Translations under genes and position numbers: made by a program
Shown here: one piece after another, positions 17,250 to 25,763 of the stretch
Position numbering within the stretch: position 1 is the first letter of the stretch
How the letters are laid out: each line of letters starts with the position of its first letter
Notes under the pieces: generated by a model
The model's database searches: none
What the model saw: the letters and a program-made list of their open reading frames with translations, nothing else
Told to the model about the DNA's origin: nothing
Source of the DNA: Pseudomonadota bacterium
Lineage (GTDB): Bacteria > Pseudomonadota > Gammaproteobacteria > Steroidobacterales > Steroidobacteraceae
Assembly: GCA_018241505.1 (NCBI GenBank)
Contig: JAFEDS010000009.1
Span: 248,001-312,000, forward strand
DNA: 64,000 nt
Direction of reading: 5' to 3'

Positions 17250-20200
17250 ATGAGCGTGAGCCGCAGAATCGCTTTCGCGTTGTGGGCGGTCATGCTCGCT
17301 ACGCGTGCACTCGGATTTGACATTTCGAGTCTCCTCGAGGTGCCTCATCCGTCGCAGGTGGTTTCTGCCGAGCACGCCGCAAGAATTGCGTGGATAGCGA
17401 ACGATCGCGGTGTCCGGAATGTCTGGACCGCGGCCGCACCCAAGTTCGTGCCGCAGATGGTAACTCGCTGGACCGATGACAATGGCCAGGACCTGAGCGG
17501 CCTGCGAATGAGCGTGGATGGCTCTACGCTCGTGTGGGTTCGTGGAGGGTCGCCTGACGATGCGGGTTTCTCCCAGAATCCGCAGAGCCTGCCATCTGGC
17601 GTGGAGCAGGAAATCTGGACTGCGGCCGCGGACGGGCCGCCGCGCAAGCTTGGCACCGGGTCCTCGCCTGTATTGCCGCCCGATGCACGAGTCGTCCTGG
17701 TCAACAAGGGCAAGACTATTAGCTGTTTGTCTGTTACCAGCACCGCACCGGGCTGGTGTACAGATCCGTTGCTGAAGCTGCGAGGCAGTAATGGGCGACC
17801 CCGTTTTTCCCCAGATGGCCGCAAGGTCGCCTTTGTCAGTGATCGCAAGGACCACAGCTTCATCGGCGTTCTGGATACGGTGACGCGCAGTGTCACGTGG
17901 ATTGCGCCCGATGTCGATCGCGATGACTTTCCCGTCTGGTCTCCCGACGGAACACGAATCGCCTTCATCCGGATCCGCGGCGAGCGCTTTGGCGAGCTGT
18001 TGGATATCACGGAAGACCGCCCGTTTGAAATCTGGACCGCGGATGCGACGAGCGGCGTGGGTAAGGTTGTGTTCCGATCAGGGGAACGGGCGGGGGGCTT
18101 TGCGCAGATCGACCTCGAGGGGCCGGCCCGTGAGCCGTTGCGCTGGAGCAAGGCCGATCAACTCTTGTTCTATTCGGAAGACTCCGGCTGGCTGCATCTC
18201 TATGCGCTCTCCTCAGGCGGTGGGCGTCCGAAGGATCTGACGCCCGGGGACTGCGAGGTGGAAAGTGATGCTCTCGCGGCGAATGGGCGCACGCTGATTG
18301 TCAGCAGCAATTGCGCCAATATTGACGGTCGACAACTGTTTCGCGTGTCGGTGGACGGTGGCAAAACCGAGCTGTTGCCGGGCAGAACGATCGATGTTGA
18401 ACCGGTATTTATTGGCGCATCCGGGCAATACGCATATCGCAGCTCAGACGCTGTGCAGCCGATCTCGGTTGCCATCGCGGCAACCGAGGGTCGACCGCAC
18501 CTCATCTATCCCAATCTACCCCGCGGCTTTCCTGCGCAGTCTCTTGTCCAACCCGAGGTCGTGACGTTTCAGGCGGGTGACGGGCTGACGATTCACGGGC
18601 AATTGTTTCGCCCGGCATCAGGCCACGATGGCGACAAGCGCCCCGCAGTCATTTTTGTCCATGGAGGACCCGTGCGGCAGATGCTGCCTGGCTGGCACTA
18701 CATGGACTACTACAGCAATTGTTACGCGATGAATCAGTACCTCGCCTCCCGTGGGTTTGTGGTGCTGGCAATCAACTATCGAAGCGGCACCGGTTATGGT
18801 CAGGAATTCCGCGATGCCAGGAATCAGGGCGCGCGGGGCGCGTCCGAATACCAGGACGTATTGGCCGGGCGCGAGTTCTTAACTCGCCTTCACAATGTCG
18901 ATACCGCTCGAATTGGAATCTGGGGCGGCTCGTATGGTGGACTTCTGACCGCGCAGGCGCTGGCGCGCAACTCGGATCTGTTCGCCGCGGGAGTCGATTT
19001 CCACGGCGTACACGATTGGGCACAGATGGCAAAGGATACGCAGGGCGCGGGCCGAGGAATCGAGGAGCCCCTATACGACCTCGCCCACCGATCGTCGCCG
19101 GACGCTGCGATAGCGACATGGCGTTCGCCGGTGTTGTTTATTCATGGCGATGATGACCGCAGTGTCCCGTTCAATCAAACAACCGATTTGGTGCGGCGGC
19201 TGCGCGCGCAGGGCGTGCATACTGAAACGTTGATCTTTCCGGACGAAGAGCATGGCTTCCTTCGCTATGCATCCTGGCTCCGAGCATTTGAGGCGACGGC
19301 GCAGTTCCTGACTCGCACGCTCGGAACTGAACGATTGCACGACACAATCATTCGCAACGGGCTGATCTACGACGGCTCAGGTCGCCCGCCGTACCTGGGC
19401 GAGGTCGCGATCGATGGTGATCGTATCGCCGCAGTGGGTAAGCACGTGAAGGGCCATGCGCGGCTCGAAGTCGACGCGCGGGGTAAAGCCGTTGCACCCG
19501 GTTTCATCAACATGCTGTCGCATTCCGAAGTGTCGTTGCTGGCGGACGGCCGGGCGCTCAGCGATTTGATGCAAGGGGTGACCCTCGAAGTCATGGGCGA
19601 AGATTCAATGGGGCCGCTCACGCCAGCCATGAAAAAGCTCCTGCGGGAGCAGCAGAGCACAATTCATTTCGACGTCGACTGGACTACTTTCGGGGAGTTC
19701 TTCGAAAACCTGCAGAAGCGCGGTATCGCTCCCAACGTTGCCGCCTTCGTAGGCATGGGCACCGTTCGCGCCAACCTCCTCGGTGAAGCGGATGTCCAGC
19801 CGACACCGCAACAGCTCACGGCAATGAAAGAGTTGGTCAGACAGGCGATGGAGGAGGGTGCCCTCGGGGCCACCACCGCCCTGATCTACAGTCCCGATGT
19901 CTACGCGAAAACGCCGGAACTGAAGGCTCTTGCCGGCGAGTCGGCCCGTTGCGGCGGTATGTACATTGCGCACATTCGTTCCGAGGGTGATCGCCTGCTG
20001 GAGGCGGTCGCGGAAACAATCGACATTGCACGCGCCTCTGGCGCGCCGGCCGAGATTTATCACCTGAAGGCGGCGGGCAAGTCCAATTGGAAACAACTCG
20101 ATGGCGCCATCAGGATGGTCGAGCAGGCGCGGGCGCGAGGGGTGCGAATTACCGCGGACATGTATACCTACACCGCAGGGGCAACAGGCCTCGACGCGGC

Positions 20201-21002
20201 AATGCCGCCGTGGGTGCGTGAGGGCGGCATTGAAGCGTGGGTGGCCCGACTGCGCGATCCGGTCATCCGCGCGAAGGTGATCGCGGAGATGCGCAATCCG
20301 AATCCGCAGTGGGAGAATCTCTATTTCCATGCCGGGCCGAGCGGAACGCGTTTGCTGGGATTCAAGAACCCGGCTCTGCGCCCGCTGATCGGCAAGACAC
20401 TGGCCGAGGTCGCTGCGACCCGCGGAGTCAGTCCGGAAGATGCGGCGATCGATCTGGTGATTGAGGATGGGTCGGAAGTGAGCGTCGCCTACTTCCTGAT
20501 GTCTGAGGACAATGTCAGGCGCCAGATCGCACTGCCGTGGGTCAGTTTCGGGTCCGATTCCGATGCCCCCGCGCCGCAGGGCGCTTTTCTCGAGGCGAGT
20601 GATCATCCGCGCGCCTATGGAAATTTCGCGCGCTTGCTGGCGCGGTACGTTCGCGATGAGAAGGTGATCACCTTGCAGGAGGCAGTCCGCAAGCTCACCG
20701 CGCTGCCGGCAGCCAACCTGTCATTGCAGAATCGGGGGCGGCTCGAGGCGGGCTACTTCGCCGATGTTGTGATATTCGACCCGGCCACCATCCAGGACCA
20801 CTCGACTTACGAACAGCCGCACCAACTCGCCTCTGGTATGCAAGATGTGTGGGTGAACGGCGTTCGCGCCTTGCAGGATGGAACGGCTACTCATGCTGCC
20901 AGCGGACGATTCGTTCGCGGACGAGCGTGGTCCGGCACGCCGGGAGGCGGATGCCGCGCGTCCAGCAAGGACTGGCAGTGGGAAAATGAGGTGCTTCCGT
21001 GA
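17250..21002 (+). CDS. Fusion of S9 prolyl-oligopeptidase-type peptidase and N-acyl-D-amino-acid deacylase
   Basis: A single 1250-residue frame. A signal peptide (RIAFALWAVMLATRALG) is followed by a WD40/Tol-B-like propeller (about 30-430) and the S9 alpha/beta-hydrolase domain with GGSYGG (Ser561), a GDDDRSVP acid motif and EEHGF (catalytic His). From about residue 695 a full D-aminoacylase/amidohydrolase domain begins (IIRNGLIYDGSG), with IAHIRSEG, EIYHLKAAG and SFGSDSD metal motifs. The first metal site reads NMLSHSE where D-aminoacylases have a VHTH-type HxH. No stop or ribosome site lies between the halves, so the fusion is real unless there is a sequencing error. It probably cuts a peptide bond and an N-acyl-D-amino-acid bond in the periplasm. 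Confidence 0.88.
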   Translation: MSVSRRIAFALWAVMLATRALGFDISSLLEVPHPSQVVSAEHAARIAWIANDRGVRNVWTAAAPKFVPQMVTRWTDDNGQDLSGLRMSVDGSTLVWVRGGSPDDAGFSQNPQSLPSGVEQEIWTAAADGPPRKLGTGSSPVLPPDARVVLVNKGKTISCLSVTSTAPGWCTDPLLKLRGSNGRPRFSPDGRKVAFVSDRKDHSFIGVLDTVTRSVTWIAPDVDRDDFPVWSPDGTRIAFIRIRGERFGELLDITEDRPFEIWTADATSGVGKVVFRSGERAGGFAQIDLEGPAREPLRWSKADQLLFYSEDSGWLHLYALSSGGGRPKDLTPGDCEVESDALAANGRTLIVSSNCANIDGRQLFRVSVDGGKTELLPGRTIDVEPVFIGASGQYAYRSSDAVQPISVAIAATEGRPHLIYPNLPRGFPAQSLVQPEVVTFQAGDGLTIHGQLFRPASGHDGDKRPAVIFVHGGPVRQMLPGWHYMDYYSNCYAMNQYLASRGFVVLAINYRSGTGYGQEFRDARNQGARGASEYQDVLAGREFLTRLHNVDTARIGIWGGSYGGLLTAQALARNSDLFAAGVDFHGVHDWAQMAKDTQGAGRGIEEPLYDLAHRSSPDAAIATWRSPVLFIHGDDDRSVPFNQTTDLVRRLRAQGVHTETLIFPDEEHGFLRYASWLRAFEATAQFLTRTLGTERLHDTIIRNGLIYDGSGRPPYLGEVAIDGDRIAAVGKHVKGHARLEVDARGKAVAPGFINMLSHSEVSLLADGRALSDLMQGVTLEVMGEDSMGPLTPAMKKLLREQQSTIHFDVDWTTFGEFFENLQKRGIAPNVAAFVGMGTVRANLLGEADVQPTPQQLTAMKELVRQAMEEGALGATTALIYSPDVYAKTPELKALAGESARCGGMYIAHIRSEGDRLLEAVAETIDIARASGAPAEIYHLKAAGKSNWKQLDGAIRMVEQARARGVRITADMYTYTAGATGLDAAMPPWVREGGIEAWVARLRDPVIRAKVIAEMRNPNPQWENLYFHAGPSGTRLLGFKNPALRPLIGKTLAEVAATRGVSPEDAAIDLVIEDGSEVSVAYFLMSEDNVRRQIALPWVSFGSDSDAPAPQGAFLEASDHPRAYGNFARLLARYVRDEKVITLQEAVRKLTALPAANLSLQNRGRLEAGYFADVVIFDPATIQDHSTYEQPHQLASGMQDVWVNGVRALQDGTATHAASGRFVRGRAWSGTPGGGCRASSKDWQWENEVLP

Positions 21003-22729
21003 GCTTGCCAGCTATCAACCGCCGACACTTTTTGACACTCGCGGGCCCCGCTGCCTGTGTCGCTTACGCAGGAGGACTACGGCAAAGCGTCGGGGACCAC
21101 GCACCATCGGCCGGCCCGATTCGGCCGGACGTGATCGTCGTCAATGCAAATGTCTACACCGTTGACACCCGGCTGCCGCGTGCGACTGCGTTCGCGGTCG
21201 CAGGGGGCAGGTTCCAAGCAGTCGGTACCGATGATGAGATTCGCAATCTGGCACGACGCGATACACCGGTTTTCGATGCGCAGCGGATGACAATCGTTCC
21301 GGGGTTCATTGATTGTCACAACCATTCGGAGGCCGAAACCCTGCTGTATGGAGTCATCGTGGGCAACCCCTTCGAAGTTGAGCTCGTCACCATTGACAGC
21401 ATTGTTGACAAGTTGCAGGCGCGCGTTGCCGAGACTCCCCCGGGGGAATGGATTGAAGGACAGTTCTTTGACGATACGAAAGTGCGTGACGGCCGCAGCC
21501 TGAATATCCACGATCTGGACCGGGTTTCGCTGCAACATCCGGTCGCCGTGCATCACCGTGGCGGCCATACGGCCTTCTATAACAGTAAGGCATTCCAACT
21601 TGCCGGGATTACGAAGTCCTCGCCGAATCCACCGGGCGGAACATTCGATCGGGACGCCCAGGGTGAGCTCAACGGGCGTGTCACCGACACCGCGATGGAC
21701 GCGTTCGAAAAGGTCGGTACCCACCCGACTCATTCGCCGACCGTAGCCGCGCAACGCAGGCGCGACAGCATGGCCTACATTTCCAAGCAGTTCGTTCGCT
21801 ATGGGCTCACGAGCGTGCATCACGATGATGAGGATCACTTGCTGGCGCTGCAGCAGATACGGGCCGCAGGTGACCTCAAGCATCGAGTTACTTTCGAGCC
21901 GAGTGGCGCCATTCTGGCCGCCCTGCTGAGCGGACAGGTGGCCTCCGGCTTCGGCGATGACTGGATCCGGTTTGGGGCCACCTCGGAGCACACGGTGGAT
22001 GGCTCCTTTTCCGAACGGACCATGGCACTGAGCCAGCCCTATATCGGTCGGTCAAATGGTTATCGTGGCAACGTGACGGATACCCAGGACGGGCTCAATG
22101 CCTGGGTTGAGCAGATGTTGAGAGCGGGCATCAGGCCCAACTGCCATGCGAACGGCGATGTCGCAATCGACATGGTGCTGACGGCGTACGAACGTGGATT
22201 GAAAGCGGTTTCCGCGCGGGATGTCCGTCCAAAGATCACTCATTGCACTCTAGTCAATGAGCAACTGCTGCGCCGGATGAAAGCCATCGACGCCGTGCCG
22301 GCGGTCTTCAGTACCTATGCGTACTACAACGCCGACAAGTTTCACTTCTACGGCGAAGCGCTCATGCGCAATTGCATGGCGTATCGTTCCTTCCTCGATG
22401 CCGGTGTGCAGGCCGCGGCGGGGTCGGACTTCGGGCCGGGACCGTTTGCGCCGCTAATGGGCATTCAGGGCATGGTCACGCGGCGCGGCTGGAACGGCGA
22501 GGTTTGGGGTGCCAATCAGCGTGTGTCGGTTGGCGAGGCGCTGCGGATCAATACCTTGAATGGCGCCTACAACTCGAAGGAAGAGACCAACAAGGGATCG
22601 ATTACGGCCGGCCGACTCGCCGACTTTGTGGTGCTGGCTGAGGATCCACACAGCGTGGATCCGAATCGGATCGCCGATATCAAGATTGTTCGCACGGTAA
22701 CCGGTGGCGATACCGTTTATCAGGCGTAG
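20999..22729 (+). CDS. Exported amidohydrolase, YtcJ-like
   Basis: A 576-residue metal-dependent amidohydrolase of the YtcJ/AepA group. Its GTG start overlaps the previous stop (GTGA), so it is translationally coupled. The N-terminus NRRHFLTLAGPAACVAYAGG looks like a Tat signal. The metal motif GFIDCHNHSE is clear, and the typical HHRGGHTAFYNS, HHDDEDH and GSDFGPGPF segments follow. The substrate is unknown; members act on amides, carbamates and cyclic ureas. Its place between the D-aminoacylase fusion and ACC deaminase suggests it removes another acyl or amide group from the same imported compound. Confidence 0.85.
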   Translation: MSLPAINRRHFLTLAGPAACVAYAGGLRQSVGDHAPSAGPIRPDVIVVNANVYTVDTRLPRATAFAVAGGRFQAVGTDDEIRNLARRDTPVFDAQRMTIVPGFIDCHNHSEAETLLYGVIVGNPFEVELVTIDSIVDKLQARVAETPPGEWIEGQFFDDTKVRDGRSLNIHDLDRVSLQHPVAVHHRGGHTAFYNSKAFQLAGITKSSPNPPGGTFDRDAQGELNGRVTDTAMDAFEKVGTHPTHSPTVAAQRRRDSMAYISKQFVRYGLTSVHHDDEDHLLALQQIRAAGDLKHRVTFEPSGAILAALLSGQVASGFGDDWIRFGATSEHTVDGSFSERTMALSQPYIGRSNGYRGNVTDTQDGLNAWVEQMLRAGIRPNCHANGDVAIDMVLTAYERGLKAVSARDVRPKITHCTLVNEQLLRRMKAIDAVPAVFSTYAYYNADKFHFYGEALMRNCMAYRSFLDAGVQAAAGSDFGPGPFAPLMGIQGMVTRRGWNGEVWGANQRVSVGEALRINTLNGAYNSKEETNKGSITAGRLADFVVLAEDPHSVDPNRIADIKIVRTVTGGDTVYQA

Positions 22730-22770
22730 TTCGTAGTTGAAGAGTACTCCGTAACAGAGGATTGTCACGC

Positions 22771-23787
22771 ATGTTGTTGAAGCGCTTTCCGCGGTATGAG
22801 CTGACGTTCGGGCCGACACCGATCCAACCCCTGCGGCGGCTCAGCGCCCATCTGGGCGGCGGCGTCGAGTTGTATGCGAAGCGGGAGGATTGCAACAGCG
22901 GCCTGGCGTTTGGTGGCAACAAGACCCGCAAGCTGGAGTACCTGATTCCGGAAGCGCTGGCTCAGGGGTGTGACACACTGGTATCGATCGGCGGTATCCA
23001 GTCGAATCAAACCCGGCAGGTCGCGGCGGTCGCGGCTCATCTGGGCATGCGTTGTGTTCTGGTTCAGGAAAACTGGGTCAACTACTGGGACGCTGTCTAC
23101 GATCGTGTGGGCAACATCGAGCTGTCGCGCATCCTGGGGGCCGACGTTCGTCTGGACCCGTCCGGCTTTGATATCGCCATTCGCCCGAGTTGGGAGCGCG
23201 CCCTGGAGGACGTGCGCAAGAGCGGCGGTAAGCCGTTTCCGATTCCGGCGGGCTGCTCGGAGCATCGCCTGGGTGGGCTCGGCTTTGTTGCTTTCGCGGA
23301 AGAGGTGCGTGCACAGGAAGCTCAACTGGGCTTCCGTTTCGACTACATTGTTGTCTGCTCGGTAACCGGAAGCACCCAGGCCGGCATGATTGTGGGTTTC
23401 GCGGCCGATGGCCGCGCCGACCGGGTCATTGGTATCGATGCATCGGCAAAACCAACCAGCACGCGGGAGCAGATCAAGCGGATTGCGGTTAACACGGCGC
23501 AGCTCGTGGATCTCGGTCGCGAGATCACGGATGAGGATGTGGTGCTCGATTCACGCTATGGCGGTCCGGAATATGGCCTGCCGAGCGAGGGGACGCTCGA
23601 GGCTATACGGCTGTGTGCTCGCCAGGAGGGTATGCTGACTGACCCGGTCTACGAGGGAAAATCCATGCACGGCATGATCGAGAAGGTACGCAGAGGCGAG
23701 TTTCCCAAGGGCTCCAGGGTGTTGTATGCCCACCTGGGCGGGGCGCCCGCATTGAGTGCGTACAGCTTCCTGTTTCGCAACGGCTGA
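22771..23787 (+). CDS. acdS: 1-aminocyclopropane-1-carboxylate (ACC) deaminase
   Basis: A PLP enzyme that opens the ACC ring to give 2-oxobutanoate and ammonia; it can also use D-Ser or D-Cys. The length of 338 residues is the same as the Pseudomonas enzyme and the sequence can be aligned without gaps. It has PLP Lys51 (GGNKTRKL), Ser78 ([10 protein letters not shown]), and the residues that separate true ACC deaminases from D-cysteine desulfhydrases: Glu in PVYEGKS (position 295) and Leu in AHLGG (322). It lies 41 bases after the YtcJ-like gene with AGAGGA before the ATG. Cytoplasmic. Confidence 0.95.
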   Translation: MLLKRFPRYELTFGPTPIQPLRRLSAHLGGGVELYAKREDCNSGLAFGGNKTRKLEYLIPEALAQGCDTLVSIGGIQSNQTRQVAAVAAHLGMRCVLVQENWVNYWDAVYDRVGNIELSRILGADVRLDPSGFDIAIRPSWERALEDVRKSGGKPFPIPAGCSEHRLGGLGFVAFAEEVRAQEAQLGFRFDYIVVCSVTGSTQAGMIVGFAADGRADRVIGIDASAKPTSTREQIKRIAVNTAQLVDLGREITDEDVVLDSRYGGPEYGLPSEGTLEAIRLCARQEGMLTDPVYEGKSMHGMIEKVRRGEFPKGSRVLYAHLGGAPALSAYSFLFRNG

Positions 23788-23794
23788 CGGCGCG

Positions 23795-24310
23795 CTAGAT
23801 TGACAGCTCGGTGGTGGTCAACACCTGCTTGAGAACCATGAATGACCGGATTTGCCGTACGCCCGGCAAATGCAGCAATTGCTCCGCGTGCAGCCGGTTG
23901 AAGTCCTCGTTATCGCGGGTTCTCAGCAGCATGAAATAGTCGAACTCACCGGCGACCACGTGGCATTCCAGGCAGCCGGAGACCTTGACCACCGCCTTCT
24001 CGAAGTCTGAAAACGACTCCGGTGTCGAGCGATCCAGTACAACGCCGATCAATACCAACATGCTGGCATTGAGTGCGCGCGGATTGAGCAGCGCCACGGT
24101 CCGACTGATGATGCCGGTCTCGCGCAGCCGGCTGACACGCCGCAGGCAGGCTGGCGCGCTCAAATTCACCTTGGCGGCGAGCGCCACATTCGAAATGGTG
24201 GCATCGCGCTGCAACGTACGAAGTATCGCGCGGTCGGTCCGATCCATTTCGACCGGCAGAGCCTCGGACGTGCCCTTGGCGTTTGCAATTCTGTTGCTCG
24301 ATTGTCTCAT
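23795..24310 (-). CDS. Lrp/AsnC-family regulator, AcdR-like
   Basis: About 171 residues. A helix-turn-helix (DRTDRAILRTLQRDATIS...LSAPACLRRVSRL) is followed by an Lrp effector domain (RAM fold) with the GEFDYFMLLRTRD segment. Lrp-type regulators often control ACC deaminase genes (AcdR). There acdR is usually divergent from acdS, whereas here it is tail to tail, 7 bases from the acdS stop. The start is uncertain: ATG 24310 is chosen, with TTG 24322 and ATG 24247 as alternatives. An ACAGC/GCTGT inverted repeat (24316-24332) sits over the start region and could be an autoregulatory site. Confidence 0.8.
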   Translation of the reverse strand: MRQSSNRIANAKGTSEALPVEMDRTDRAILRTLQRDATISNVALAAKVNLSAPACLRRVSRLRETGIISRTVALLNPRALNASMLVLIGVVLDRSTPESFSDFEKAVVKVSGCLECHVVAGEFDYFMLLRTRDNEDFNRLHAEQLLHLPGVRQIRSFMVLKQVLTTTELSI

Positions 24311-24494
24311 TGTGAACAGCAAAAAAGGCTGTATTGAGGAATCTCCGCATTAGGCTGCGTCAAGAGCTGGTACTTTGCAAGAACTACCGCCGCCGTAGCT
24401 CTTACCACCGCCGGCGCGCAATTTGCCTGGAATCACGACGTCTAGCTACAATCCTCGTCGATACCCCGCCCGAGAACAACGACAGGGGGCCATC

Positions 24495-25703
24495 ATGCAG
24501 ACGAGCCATCGACGACGCGAGGCGTTTGCGCAAGCGTCCGCTTTAACCCTCGTACTCTGGCTATCTTCCCCGTTGACGGCCGCGAATACGGTATACCCAA
24601 CGGGCACCTCGCCGAATGACGTTGTTGCAGTGCAGGCAGCGGTCAACGCAGGAGGGGAAGTCCTGCTCGAGGCGGTCAATGCTGCCGGGACTCCAACAGC
24701 CTTTAATTTCGGGCCTGGCGAGCAGGTATCGATCACCACCGATGTCGCTATTCGCGGCGAGACCACAAAAGTCGGGATGACCACCATTCAAGGCGGCCGG
24801 GATGTGTTTGTCGCCCGCGGCCTGTCATCTCAGATTCGGATCCAAGGCATTCATTTCGACCATCCGAACACCGCAATAGTCATTACGGCAACACGCGGCG
24901 CCGTGATCACGGGAAATTGGATAACGAACTTCTCATCCGCCGCTGTGAGCGTCGTGAATTTTGCAAATCCATCAGCAATTAGTGGAGTAGTCACCATATC
25001 CGACAATGTTGCGGATAGCGGGGATCCTTTTGCAGACGGCCTCGCTGTGTTCTCCGCGTCCGCGACCGTCGAAGTAACGGGAAACGAGGTGTACAACGTG
25101 GGTGAGCTGGGAATTGTTGCTATTCCCACCAGTCCCATTTCCATCAGCGGAAATCTCGTCGCGCCCGGCCGCGGGGATGATGTGAACACCTTTGGTGACG
25201 GTATATTGGTGTTTCCTGGATTCCCGTCTGACGATACGGTGCTGATTGAGCACAACGTAATTGCACCAGCGGACTCCCAGGCACAAGGAATCAGCGTGTC
25301 TGTCGGACGCCCGACCTCGATCATTCAGAACCAACTGAGCACGCAAGCGGCGGTTGCGGGGGTGGTTCTTTTTGGCAATGTGTCGGGTGCTTATGTCGGA
25401 CAGAATCGATTTGACGGAGCGATGGCCATAGCTATCGCGATAGCGGACACCGGGCAGGGTGATGCGGTTGGCAACGCGCTGATTGGCAACAATGTGAGCC
25501 ACGCGCAGGCAACCATAGCGAGTCTGTTTCTTGACCAGAACACTCGGGACAGCGTCGTGACCGGCAGCGCAGGGGCCACGGTTGTCGATCTGGGGGCGAA
25601 TAATTACATTACCGGCGCCGGAAGCGTTGGGCACGCAAACATTGGCCAATTGGTGCGCGCTCCGAAACAAACACTCCAGGCAGTACGGGCAAAGTACCAA
25701 TGA
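24495..25703 (+). CDS. Secreted right-handed beta-helix protein
   Basis: About 402 residues. The ATG at 24495 follows a GGGGGC site and opens a signal peptide (ASALTLVLWLSSPLTAA). The mature chain shows the repeated short hydrophobic strands and Asn/Gly turns of parallel beta-helix proteins (ITGNWI..., ISDNVAD..., VTGNEVYN..., ISGNLV..., IEHNVI...), as in pectate-lyase-like and NosD/DUF-type proteins. There is no clear lyase catalytic Lys/Arg set, so enzyme activity is unproven. It may bind or trim a surface or plant polysaccharide. The next gene, also secreted, starts 60 bases later. Confidence 0.72.
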   Translation: MQTSHRRREAFAQASALTLVLWLSSPLTAANTVYPTGTSPNDVVAVQAAVNAGGEVLLEAVNAAGTPTAFNFGPGEQVSITTDVAIRGETTKVGMTTIQGGRDVFVARGLSSQIRIQGIHFDHPNTAIVITATRGAVITGNWITNFSSAAVSVVNFANPSAISGVVTISDNVADSGDPFADGLAVFSASATVEVTGNEVYNVGELGIVAIPTSPISISGNLVAPGRGDDVNTFGDGILVFPGFPSDDTVLIEHNVIAPADSQAQGISVSVGRPTSIIQNQLSTQAAVAGVVLFGNVSGAYVGQNRFDGAMAIAIAIADTGQGDAVGNALIGNNVSHAQATIASLFLDQNTRDSVVTGSAGATVVDLGANNYITGAGSVGHANIGQLVRAPKQTLQAVRAKYQ

Positions 25704-25763
25704 GGATTCGGTAAAGAGCGAGGGTTTTCACTCAGGGCGATCCACAATTCGAAGGGCAACACT

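Noticed and set aside
19605-20606. 333-codon open frame opposite the deacylase domain
   Set aside because: Antisense shadow of a well-conserved amidohydrolase domain, Arg/His/Gly-biased and without motifs.
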